A DNA stretch of 21,877 nt, taken from positions 1 through 21,877 of the forward strand of contig DASXZO010000074.1 of NCBI GenBank assembly GCA_036501845.1, in the 5' to 3' direction. The notes beneath the pieces were generated by a model. The model did not search any database and was not told the origin of the DNA. It was given only the letters and a program-made list of their open reading frames with translations. Both the position numbers and the translations under genes were made by a program. Shown here one piece after another: positions 7,577 to 14,297 of the stretch (positions are counted from its first letter, which is position 1; the number at the start of each line of letters is the position of its first letter). Source of the DNA: JBBREP01 sp036501845 (lineage in GTDB: Bacteria; Actinomycetota; Acidimicrobiia; IMCC26256; PALSA-610).

Positions 7577-7603
7577 ATATCGGCAGCCTTCGATACCGGA
7601 TGA
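7577..7603 (-). promoter_or_regulatory. Candidate sigma-28-like promoter upstream of flbD
   Basis: The minus strand reads GCCGATAT at 7584-7577, seven of eight bases of the FliA/WhiG-type -10 element GCCGATAA, with TCAT 15 bases upstream where TAAA is expected. The -10 is good and the -35 poor. It lies between the flgE hairpin and flbD, about 57 bases before the flbD ATG, which suits a promoter for flbD onward. The same bases are part of an imperfect inverted repeat (CGGTATCG with CGATATCG), so an operator is an alternative. Functional assignment is an inference. Confidence 0.3.
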
Positions 7604-7676
7604 AGCCAAACGCGCCGAGCGTGGTCGCCGTGAGCGCAATTTCGGGAGGCGCGCCAGGATGGTTCGGGGCGCGACA

Positions 7677-7706
7677 CGGCAGGGTGACGCGTGCGCCACC
7701 CTGCCG
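7677..7706 (-). terminator. Perfect 10-bp stem-loop downstream of flgE
   Basis: The arms 7677-7686 (CGGCAGGGTG) and 7697-7706 (CACCCTGCCG) pair perfectly around a 10-base loop, 26 bases after the flgE stop codon. No T-tract follows on the minus strand, so this would be a U-less terminator of the kind often proposed in high-GC Gram-positives, or an mRNA-stabilising hairpin. Its position at the end of the fliH-flgE run and just before a possible promoter supports a transcription-unit boundary. Confidence 0.6.
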
Positions 7707-7732
7707 TTCGACCTATCCGGAAACCGGGTCGG

Positions 7733-9040
7733 CTACTGCTTCATGTTCACGAGGTCCTGCAGGATCTCGTCACTCGCCGTGATGATGCGGGCATTGGCCT
7801 GGAAGCCGCGCTGGGCCACGATGAGGTTCGTGAACTCGGTGGCCAGGTCGACGTTGCTCTGCTCCACCGAACCGCCCGAGATCGTTCCCCGGCCGCCCGT
7901 GCCCGCCGTGCCGATCAGCGGGGTTCCCGAGTTCACGGTGGACGTGTAGAGCGAGCCTCCGAGCTTCTCGAGACCGGCCGGGTTCGTGAAGTTCGCCATG
8001 GCGATCTGGGCGAGCTGCTCGTTCTTGCCGTTACTGAAGATGCCCGACACCAGGCCTTCCGGCGACACGCTGTAGCTCACGAGGCTGCCGATCGGCGAGC
8101 CGTCCTGATCCGACGCCTGGATGTCGTTCGTGCCGGCCGAGCCGGTCACGCGGTCAGCGTCGGTCGATTGCCCGAAGCTGACACTGATGCCGCCGCCGTT
8201 CCATGCACCCGCCACCGACTGACCGTTCACCTTGATCGCGGCGAGCTGCGCGGCCGTGATGGTCAGCGCGCGCGACGCCGGGGTCTTGATCTCTCCGGTC
8301 GCCTGGTCGAACTGCAACACCGACGGTCCCGAGATCTTGTTCCCGTCGGGGTCGAACGCGCTCACGCTCCAGTCGACCGTGCCGGTCGAGTTGGGCACCT
8401 TCGTGTACTCGACGCGCAACGGCACCGCGGTGCCGAGCGTGTTGTACACGTCGATCGACGCGTCGATCACGGTCGCCGGTGTGGTGCCCGTGCCGTCGCT
8501 GCTGTCGGCGGGCAGGTTGCCGCTCATCCGCATTGTGGTGGTCGCGGTGGCCGGGATCTGCTGGCCGACCGGGATGCGGATGCTGCCAATGCTGGCGTTC
8601 GTGTTCACCGCGCCGCTCACGCCTTGCCAGCCCTCCACGAGGCCGCCATCCGGCGACACGAGCTGGCCCTGCGCGTCGAGCGAGAACGATCCGGCGCGTG
8701 TGTAGGCCTGCGTACCGGCCATGTTCACCACGAACATGCCGTCGCCCTGGATGGCCATGTCGGTGGAATTGCCGGTGAGCTGGGTCGCACCCTGGGCGAA
8801 GCTGGTTTCGATCGCCTGCAGGCGCACGCCCAGTCCGACCTGGGCCGGGTTCGAACCACCGGAGATGCCGAGCTCGCCGAGTCCGGCGCCGTTCAGCGTC
8901 TGCGACAGCACGTCGGAGAACACCGCGTCGGACGACTTGTATCCGATCGTGTTGACGTTGGCGATGTTGTTGCCCACGACGTCCATCATGAGCTGGTTGG
9001 TCTGTAGGCCGGACACTGCGGCATACATCGAACGGAGCAT
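7733..9040 (-). CDS. flgE: Flagellar hook protein FlgE
   Basis: FlgE polymerises into the hook, the universal joint outside the cell. The 435-residue protein has the rod-family N-terminus MLRSMYAAVSGLQTNQLMMDVVGNNIANVNTIGYKSSDAVF (residues 1-41), including the conserved NNIANVNTIGYK. The variable surface domains follow, and the C-terminal D0 helix is EQSNVDLATEFTNLIVAQRGFQANARIITASDEILQDLVNMKQ. The ATG at 9040 has AAAGGA about seven bases upstream and matches the family start; the open frame continues upstream but without homology. It follows flgD after 98 bases, and export would depend on the FlgD cap and the FliK ruler encoded just before it. The middle is Ser/Thr/Gly-rich and normal in length. 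Confidence 0.97.
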   Translation of the reverse strand: MLRSMYAAVSGLQTNQLMMDVVGNNIANVNTIGYKSSDAVFSDVLSQTLNGAGLGELGISGGSNPAQVGLGVRLQAIETSFAQGATQLTGNSTDMAIQGDGMFVVNMAGTQAYTRAGSFSLDAQGQLVSPDGGLVEGWQGVSGAVNTNASIGSIRIPVGQQIPATATTTMRMSGNLPADSSDGTGTTPATVIDASIDVYNTLGTAVPLRVEYTKVPNSTGTVDWSVSAFDPDGNKISGPSVLQFDQATGEIKTPASRALTITAAQLAAIKVNGQSVAGAWNGGGISVSFGQSTDADRVTGSAGTNDIQASDQDGSPIGSLVSYSVSPEGLVSGIFSNGKNEQLAQIAMANFTNPAGLEKLGGSLYTSTVNSGTPLIGTAGTGGRGTISGGSVEQSNVDLATEFTNLIVAQRGFQANARIITASDEILQDLVNMKQ

Positions 9041-9066
9041 TGAGGATCCTTTCGGGTGGTGCGTGA

Positions 9067-9110
9067 ACGCGTACGTGAAGCGCGTGATGCGTGGTGTGGC
9101 GTGTACGCGT
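9067..9110 (-). repeat. Inverted repeat in the flgD-flgE gap
   Basis: ACGCGTAC at 9067-9074 is repeated in inverted orientation as GTACGCGT at 9103-9110, with 28 bases between, within a gap rich in GCGTG units. It could fold in the mRNA just upstream of the flgE ribosome binding site. The region is compositionally simple, so chance is a real possibility. Confidence 0.3.
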
Positions 9111-9138
9111 GCAAGGCGCGCGACACGTCGGGGCCGGG

Positions 9139-9993
9139 TCAGGAGACGTTCATGTTGGTGACGTCGCTGAGTTGGTACTGCTGGTTGTTGATGGTGAGAA
9201 GCGGTCCGTTCGCGGTGAACTCCACTCCGGTGACGACGCCGCTGACGCTCTGGCCGTCGGTGCCGTTTCCGCCGAAGCTCGTGAGCGAGTCGGCGCCGCT
9301 GCCCACCTTGAGGCGGGTCGAGTCGTTCGACGTGCCCAAGTTGAGGCGCACGCCGTTCGGGTCCCACTCACCACTCGAGTCGGGGATCTGGTCGAGCTGC
9401 GTCGACGTGAGTGTGATGTCGCCCGAGGTGAGGTTGCCGCTGGCGTCGAAATCGACGTTGAACGGCCCCGCGATCGGGGTCGTGCTCACGAAGGCCCGCG
9501 CCTGCCAGTGCTTCGAACCGTCGCTGCCGTCGGGCATGCGCGTGAACTGGAGCCGGAGCGGCTCCTGCGTGCCCTTCGACGTGTAGAGCGTCGCGGTGGT
9601 CGACGTGGTGGAACCGACCGAGTCGTCGACCGACAGGTTGCCGCCGACATTCGTCACGGTGCTCACCGCCGGCGTGCCTGACGGCGTCGCCACGCTGACG
9701 TCCTTGCCGATCATCGAACCGGCTTCGAGTACTTCGGACGATGCCTCCTGCGCCTTGATCTCGCTTTCGATGTTGTTCAGCGACTCCACTTCGGTGAACT
9801 GCGCGGTCTGGGTGAGGAACTGCGTGCTGTCGGTGGGATTCATCGGGTCCTGGTACTGCATCTGCGCGACGAGCAATTGCAGGAAGGTCTGCTCACCGAT
9901 CTGGCTGTTGGACCCGGTCGTCGACTGCGCGCCTTGCGCGGTGTCGTCGATCGCAACCGAAGGATTTGCGGCGATGGCATCGATCGATGTCAT
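9139..9993 (-). CDS. flgD: Flagellar hook assembly (cap) protein FlgD
   Basis: FlgD forms the hook cap that guides FlgE polymerisation and is released when the hook is complete. The 284-residue product carries the FlgD N-terminal signature GEQTFLQLLVAQMQYQDPMNPTDSTQFLTQTAQFTEVESLNNI (about 33-75), followed by an Ig-like/FlgD core and a C-terminal segment (VSGVVTGVEFTANGPLLTINNQQYQLSDVTNMNVS) like that seen in FlgD of Gram-positives. The ATG at 9993 has AGAGG seven bases upstream and lies ten bases after the fliK stop, so fliK and flgD are almost certainly co-transcribed. The Thr/Ser-rich centre is longer than in enteric FlgD (about 230 residues). Confidence 0.95.
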   Translation of the reverse strand: MTSIDAIAANPSVAIDDTAQGAQSTTGSNSQIGEQTFLQLLVAQMQYQDPMNPTDSTQFLTQTAQFTEVESLNNIESEIKAQEASSEVLEAGSMIGKDVSVATPSGTPAVSTVTNVGGNLSVDDSVGSTTSTTATLYTSKGTQEPLRLQFTRMPDGSDGSKHWQARAFVSTTPIAGPFNVDFDASGNLTSGDITLTSTQLDQIPDSSGEWDPNGVRLNLGTSNDSTRLKVGSGADSLTSFGGNGTDGQSVSGVVTGVEFTANGPLLTINNQQYQLSDVTNMNVS

Positions 9994-10003
9994 GGGCGTG
10001 CCT

Positions 10004-11563
10004 CTACACGTGGAGGTCGAGACGACCTGAGGTCGAAGTGTTCGGGGTGTTGGCTGCGGCGCTTTGCTGCGCGGCAACCGGCTGCGGCGTCGAGTCCGAC
10101 TCCGCGTGTGAAGTGCCTGACGACGATGCATCGTGCTCGTCGGTCTCGCGCCCCTGCGTGGCGGCCCGGTCGGAGTGATCACCCACGTCGAGCGATCCGG
10201 TGCGCACGCCGCGCTCCTGGAGCGAGTCGCGCAACTTGGTGAGCTGATGCTGCAACACGTCGCGCGTGGCTGCCGAGTCGGCCTGCATGTGCACCGACAA
10301 CACGCCGTCGCGCAACCCGACGGTGATCTCGACCCGACCGAGATCGGCGGGGTGCAGCTCCAGCTTGACGTTGTAGTCGCCGTCGGCGTGATCGCGCATC
10401 GGCAGCACGGCGTCGAGTACCTGCTCCGCGACCGGCGCCGATTGCGGCGTGCTCGACGTTGGGTCCGTGCCGGCGACCGCCGCGCTCTGCACCGGGCCCT
10501 GTGCGCCGGCTGCGCCGACCACTGCATTCGTGGCGCGCGCGGGCGCAGTTGGTGCGGACGCGGCGGTCGCGGCAGGCCCCGTGATGAGCGTGGGTGCGCC
10601 GGGGGTGCCGTCGGGAGCACTCGAGGTGCGCTCGGAAGTAGCCGCGTCGAGCTGGGTTGCGAGGTGGTTGTCGGTGGTGGCCGGCTTCACGGGTGCCGCG
10701 CCCTTTGGCGGTCCGCCGGACGACGACTTGCCGTCGCGTGCCGTTGCCGATCCGTCGCCGCGCGCTTGCGCGCCGTTGCCGACCACACCGTTGGCCCCCG
10801 CCGGCGCGGTGCCGGTTGTGGTGGCTCCGGTTGTGGTGGCCGGCGCGCTCGCGGCGGTCTTGGAGGTCGGCGGCGTTGCCGTGGTGCCGGCCAGCCCGTT
10901 GGCGGGCGCGCTGGTCGACAGCACCGTGACGGCGCCTTCAGCGTTCGGATCGAGCGCGGCGGTCGCAGTTGTGGCGGTGGTCGTTGCTGCGGTGCTGTTC
11001 GCCGCCGCGTGTGCGGCTGCGGTGACGATCGCGCCGTCGGGGTTCGCGCCCGAGGGCGTGGCAATCGTCGGGCTCGCGCCAGCCGGGGTCGAGCCTGTCG
11101 AGGTTGACGTCGTCGGCATCGACGCGGCGTCCGATGGCGCGCCTGCGGCTTGTGTGGTCGCCTCACCCGTCGTTGTGCTCGACGTCGGCGACGGGTCAGC
11201 TGCCTTCGACGCGTCGTTGGTGCTGCGCGCGTTCTGCGAGTCGCTCGTCGCCTGAGTGTCGCGGCCGTCGCGTGCCGCCTCGCTCGACCGCGTCGGTGTC
11301 GGCGACGCGTTGGCAGTGGCGTCGTCGTTGTCGGCTCGTGCCGCCGGCGCATCAGCGTGAGCCGGGCTCTCCTCGTCGTCGTGCACGGGTGCACTCGCGT
11401 CGGCGCGCGGCGCGCCGTCACCCGTCCCGGCCACCGTGGTGGCGCGCGTGAGGTATTCGCCGAAATCTGCGGTCGGAAGCACCATCTGCGGAGCCGCAGG
11501 TGGCGCGAACGCGGCGGCGGCCTCGGCGGCGAGCGCCGGGTCCGACGGTGCCAACGTCTTCAT
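10004..11563 (-). CDS. fliK: Flagellar hook-length control protein FliK
   Basis: FliK is the secreted molecular ruler that measures the hook and triggers the FlhB switch. The 519-residue protein has a long low-complexity ruler-like region, extremely rich in Ala, Thr, Ser, Pro and Gly (roughly 45-390). A compact C-terminal Flg_hook domain follows at about 396-460: DYNVKLELHPADLGRVEITVGLRDGVLSVHMQADSAATRDVLQHQLTKLRDSLQERGV contains the family core LxPxxLGxVEIxVxxxxGxLxVxMxA. A charged then Ser/Gln-rich tail ends the protein. The ATG at 11563 overlaps the fliJ stop by one base (TGATG), so translation is coupled. Identity comes from the C-terminal domain and from its place before flgD. Confidence 0.95.
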   Translation of the reverse strand: MKTLAPSDPALAAEAAAAFAPPAAPQMVLPTADFGEYLTRATTVAGTGDGAPRADASAPVHDDEESPAHADAPAARADNDDATANASPTPTRSSEAARDGRDTQATSDSQNARSTNDASKAADPSPTSSTTTGEATTQAAGAPSDAASMPTTSTSTGSTPAGASPTIATPSGANPDGAIVTAAAHAAANSTAATTTATTATAALDPNAEGAVTVLSTSAPANGLAGTTATPPTSKTAASAPATTTGATTTGTAPAGANGVVGNGAQARGDGSATARDGKSSSGGPPKGAAPVKPATTDNHLATQLDAATSERTSSAPDGTPGAPTLITGPAATAASAPTAPARATNAVVGAAGAQGPVQSAAVAGTDPTSSTPQSAPVAEQVLDAVLPMRDHADGDYNVKLELHPADLGRVEITVGLRDGVLSVHMQADSAATRDVLQHQLTKLRDSLQERGVRTGSLDVGDHSDRAATQGRETDEHDASSSGTSHAESDSTPQPVAAQQSAAANTPNTSTSGRLDLHV

Positions 11564-11997
11564 CAAGACTGCCTTCCTGTGCGGTGGCGTGCGAGCGCGA
11601 GCTCGTCGGCCAACCGGTCCTCGGAACGCCGGACCTCGGCGCGATGTGCGGCGAGCGCGCGTTCGTGCAAGCGCTCGATCGCGCGCACCTCTTGGCGGCG
11701 CAACGACCAGGTGGCCCGCGCGCTCTGTGCGTTGGCGAGCGCAGCGGCCCGGGATGCGGTGGCGTGCACGCTCGCGGCCGCCGCCTGTTCGAGCGACCAC
11801 ATCATGCGCGCGTGGGCGTCGTGCGACATCGGCCCCGACGGGCGGGCCAGCGATTCGCAGCGCGTCTCGCGCTCGGCCACCATCGTGTCCGCCACGTTGA
11901 GTGCGTTGTTGGCGCGCAGCACGTCGGCGCGCGCCGCGTCTTCGCGGATGCGGCGCACGCGCATCACACCGTCGAGGCGGAACTCGAAGCGCTTCAC
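11563..11997 (-). CDS. fliJ: Flagellar export chaperone/ATPase stalk protein FliJ
   Basis: FliJ is the coiled-coil stalk that sits in the FliI hexamer and links it to FlhA. The 144-residue product is almost wholly helical and charged, beginning MKRFEFRLDGVMRVRRIREDAARADVLRANNAL, the usual FliJ opening (FxFrLdxvLrlR). Two long helices with heptad-like spacing follow, rich in Arg, Ala and Glu. FliJ sequences are weakly conserved, so identity depends partly on size, coiled-coil character and position. Its ATG overlaps the fliI stop (ATGA) and its stop overlaps the fliK start (TGATG), so it is locked between the two genes. Confidence 0.93.
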   Translation of the reverse strand: MKRFEFRLDGVMRVRRIREDAARADVLRANNALNVADTMVAERETRCESLARPSGPMSHDAHARMMWSLEQAAAASVHATASRAAALANAQSARATWSLRRQEVRAIERLHERALAAHRAEVRRSEDRLADELALARHRTGRQS

Positions 11998-13301
11998 GAC
12001 GAGCGTCCGACCAGCGCGGCGAGCTCGTGCCAGGCGGTGGCGGCGGGAACGAGCTGGTGAAGGTCCTGGCGCAGGAACTCGTCGATGCGGTCGTGGAGCG
12101 CGATGGCGCGATCGACCGTGGGATTGGTTCCCGGCACGTAGGCGCCGATCTCCACGAGATCGCGAGCGTCGCGGTAGGCCGCGAGGAGGCGTCGCAACTC
12201 GGTTGCGTCGGCGCGCTGGGCGTCGTCGGTCACTGCCGGCGCGAGCCGCGAGATCGACTCGAGCACGTCGATGCTCGGGAAGTGCCCCGCCGTGGCGAGC
12301 GACCGCGACAGCACCACGTGGCCGTCGAGGATCGACCGGGCCGCGTCGGCGATGGGATCCATCATGTCGTCGCCCTCGACGAGCACCGTGTAGAGGCCGG
12401 TGATCGAACCGGTCGCCCCCGCGCCGGCGCGCTCGAGCAGCTTGGGCAGGAGCCCGAACGTGCTCGGCGGGTAGCCGCGCGTTGCCGGCGGTTCGCCGGC
12501 GGCGAGTCCGATCTCGCGCTGAGCCATGGCGAAGCGCGTGAGGCTGTCCATGAGCAGCAACACGTGGTGGCCCTGGTCGCGGAACGACTCGGCGATGCGC
12601 GTCGCGGTGAACGCGGCTCGGCGGCGCACCAGGGCGGGCTCGTCGCTGGTGCTGACGACCACGACCGATCGGGCCAGTCCCTCGGGTCCGAGGTCGTAGT
12701 CGACGAACTCGCGCACCTCACGCCCGCGCTCGCCGATCAGCGCCAGCACCGTGACCGTCGCGTCGGTGCCGCGCGTGAACATCGACAACAGACTCGACTT
12801 GCCCACTCCTGAACCGGCGAACACGCCGAGCCGTTGCCCCCGGCCGAGCGGTGTCAAGGTGTCGACCGCGCGTACGCCCAGCGCCAACTGCTCGCGAATC
12901 GGTGTGCGGTCGAGCGGGTTGGGAGCCGAGGCGTCCACGTCGACGTGCGCGTCGGCAGCGAGCGGCCCGCGCCCGTCGATCGGCCGCCCGAGCCCGTCGA
13001 GAATGCGACCGAGCAGTTGCGGCCCGACGGCTACCGACGCCGCCGCCGACGATGCGCGCGAGCACAGGGCGCCGGCCTGGACACCGCGCAGCTCGCCGTA
13101 GGGAAGACACACGAGCCGGTCGTCACGCAGGGCGACGACCTCGGCTGTGATCGGCCCCGACGTGGTCGGAACCTCGATCGTGGCTCCCACAGGTGCGGCG
13201 AGACCGCCGACCTCGATCTCGAAGCCGACGACTCGTGTGACGCGACCGTACGCATGCGGGCGCGCAGCGTCGAGCACGTCGTCGAGCAGCACGGCGGTCA
13301 C
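11994..13301 (-). CDS. fliI: Flagellum-specific ATPase FliI
   Basis: FliI is the hexameric cytoplasmic ATPase that energises loading of flagellar export substrates, related to F1-beta. The 435-residue protein has all family hallmarks: GRILDGLGRPIDG (98-110), Walker A AGSGVGKS (162-169), the GERGREVREFVDYDLG stretch (190-205), Walker B HVLLLMDSLTRFA (246-258), and the ATPase signature region PPSTFGLLPKLLERAG (278-293) with GSITGLYTVLVEGDDMMDPIAD (298-319). The start is a GTG overlapping the fliH stop (GTGA). No catalytic residue appears to be missing. With FliH and FliJ encoded on either side it makes up the ATPase complex. Confidence 0.98.
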   Translation of the reverse strand: MTAVLLDDVLDAARPHAYGRVTRVVGFEIEVGGLAAPVGATIEVPTTSGPITAEVVALRDDRLVCLPYGELRGVQAGALCSRASSAAASVAVGPQLLGRILDGLGRPIDGRGPLAADAHVDVDASAPNPLDRTPIREQLALGVRAVDTLTPLGRGQRLGVFAGSGVGKSSLLSMFTRGTDATVTVLALIGERGREVREFVDYDLGPEGLARSVVVVSTSDEPALVRRRAAFTATRIAESFRDQGHHVLLLMDSLTRFAMAQREIGLAAGEPPATRGYPPSTFGLLPKLLERAGAGATGSITGLYTVLVEGDDMMDPIADAARSILDGHVVLSRSLATAGHFPSIDVLESISRLAPAVTDDAQRADATELRRLLAAYRDARDLVEIGAYVPGTNPTVDRAIALHDRIDEFLRQDLHQLVPAATAWHELAALVGRSS

Positions 13302-13924
13302 TGCGCGAGCACCTCGCGGATGCGTGCGAGTGCCGGGGCGACGCGCCCGTCGATGCGCGTGGGGCCCACGTCCACGACGGCGTCGCCCGGCGTGAGCGTG
13401 GCGTCGGCGACGATGCGGATCGCACGCCCGTATACGGCGGCGGTGTCCTCGAACGCCGCGGTGGCGACGTCGTCGGGGTGCAGGTGCGCGATCACGGTGC
13501 CGTCGGCGGGAGCGAGCTGAAGGCAGCGCACAATCGCGTCGCGCCCCGGGTGCTCGCTCGCTGCGAGCTCGTGGCCCACGATCGCCTCGGCGATCTCACA
13601 CGCCACGGCCACGGCCCGGCTCTCGATGTCGGTGATCACATCGCGGTGACGCCCGTCGAGCTCGTCGATCGCGATCGCCAACCGTTCCACCACCGACCGC
13701 AACTCGCCGCGGCGTTGCTGCTCGCGTGCGTCGATTGCCGTCGCGGCGTCCTCGAGGCCCGCGGTGAAGCCGGCGTTGTATCCGGTGCGGTAGCCCTCGT
13801 CGGTGGCGTCGCGAACGAGCTCGGGATCGATCACGAGATCGCGCGCGATGCGCGCTCGCACGGTGGCGAGATCGGCGGTCGTCGCCTCGACGCCCCGGAG
13901 CACGGTGACCTTCGGCGCGGTCAC
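13298..13924 (-). CDS. fliH: Flagellar assembly protein FliH
   Basis: FliH is the peripheral stalk and regulator of FliI, tethering it to the C-ring through FliN. The 208 residues include a G-rich helix patch (DEGYRTGYNAGFTAGLEDA, about 42-60) that fits the GxxxG repeats of FliH. A helical central region and a C-terminal domain follow (AVACEIAEAIVGHELAAS... to ...GDAVVDVGPTRIDGRVAPALARIREVLAQ) matching the FliH/YscL/V-ATPase E-like end. The GTG start at 13924 lacks an evident Shine-Dalgarno sequence, so a start a few codons downstream (GTG at codon 8) is possible. It is the first gene after a 373-base gap and its stop overlaps fliI. Confidence 0.92.
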   Translation of the reverse strand: MTAPKVTVLRGVEATTADLATVRARIARDLVIDPELVRDATDEGYRTGYNAGFTAGLEDAATAIDAREQQRRGELRSVVERLAIAIDELDGRHRDVITDIESRAVAVACEIAEAIVGHELAASEHPGRDAIVRCLQLAPADGTVIAHLHPDDVATAAFEDTAAVYGRAIRIVADATLTPGDAVVDVGPTRIDGRVAPALARIREVLAQ

Positions 13925-13967
13925 GGACGCGAGCTCGCGCGAAGGCGGCGCGCGTGATGCACAGTGA

Positions 13968-13981
13968 CACGATCGATCGTG
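13968..13981. promoter_or_regulatory. Perfect 14-bp palindrome upstream of fliH
   Basis: CACGATCGATCGTG reads identically on both strands, about 44 bases upstream of the fliH start. A perfect palindrome of this size in a gap between transcription units resembles an operator for a dimeric regulator. GATCGATC-type words are common in this genome, so the site is only a candidate. Confidence 0.3.
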
Positions 13982-13985
13982 CGCA

Positions 13986-14006
13986 CGGGAACCTCCGCCG
14001 TTCCCG
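13986..14006 (-). repeat. Short perfect hairpin in the fliH leader
   Basis: CGGGAAC at 13986-13992 pairs perfectly with GTTCCCG at 14000-14006 around a seven-base loop. It lies just upstream of the palindrome, between a candidate promoter and fliH, and would form in the 5' untranslated region of a fliH mRNA. Function unknown. Confidence 0.35.
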
Positions 14007-14069
14007 CCATCCGTGGTGTCCTGCGCCGGACGTCCTCACCGGCGGCCGCCCGAGCGGGGCGACCCGCAC

Positions 14070-14096
14070 AGATCGGAAACGCTGTGTAGGAGTTGA
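14070..14096 (-). promoter_or_regulatory. Candidate sigma-28-like promoter upstream of fliH
   Basis: On the minus strand TCAA (14096-14093) is followed after 15 bases by TCCGATCT (14077-14070). The FliA/WhiG consensus is TAAA, 15 bases, GCCGATAA, so three of four and five of eight bases match with exact spacing. It lies about 146 bases before fliH, in the gap separating the WxL/DUF916 genes from fliH, and would let fliH onward be expressed independently. Predicted only by eye. Confidence 0.3.
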
Positions 14097-14160
14097 GCTA
14101 CCGGTGTGCCCCCGGAGTGATCTTGAAGCGGGCTTGATAACTGCTGCGCTTCAGTTGCGG

Positions 14161-14275
14161 TACCGACAGCTCCGCTGGCGCTCCGCTTATCGGTCCCGCG
14201 CATTCAGCTCCGCTGCGAGCTCACTCCGCGGCTCAGTCGCTCGTACCTCGCTCCTGCGCGGCTCCGCTCGCCGCC
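14161..14275. repeat. Cluster of AGCGGAGC repeats in the fliH upstream gap
   Basis: GCTCCGCT (AGCGGAGC on the minus strand) occurs four times at 14169-14176, 14180-14187, 14207-14214 and 14261-14268, mixed with related words such as GCTCACTCCGCGG and GCTCGTACCTCGCTCC. Two copies are only three bases apart as direct repeats. The arrangement resembles the short GC-rich intergenic repeats with GAGCGGAGC-type cores seen in many high-GC actinobacteria. No coding capacity is evident in the whole 13925-14297 gap. Confidence 0.5.
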
Positions 14276-14289
14276 TTGTGACGGCGAGC
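14266..14289 (-). terminator. Perfect 8-bp stem-loop after the third surface-protein gene
   Basis: GCTCGCCG at 14266-14273 pairs with CGGCGAGC at 14282-14289 around an eight-base loop, starting nine bases after the stop of the upstream gene. There is no T-run. Its place directly behind a stop codon and before a 290-base non-coding gap makes it a likely transcription or mRNA end signal. Confidence 0.5.
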
Positions 14290-14297
14290 CTGTTTCC

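Noticed and set aside
6681..7949. Plus-strand open frame of 422 codons and similar long plus-strand frames across the window
   Set aside because: All are antisense to well-recognised flagellar genes, show no family resemblance and are expected from third-position GC bias.
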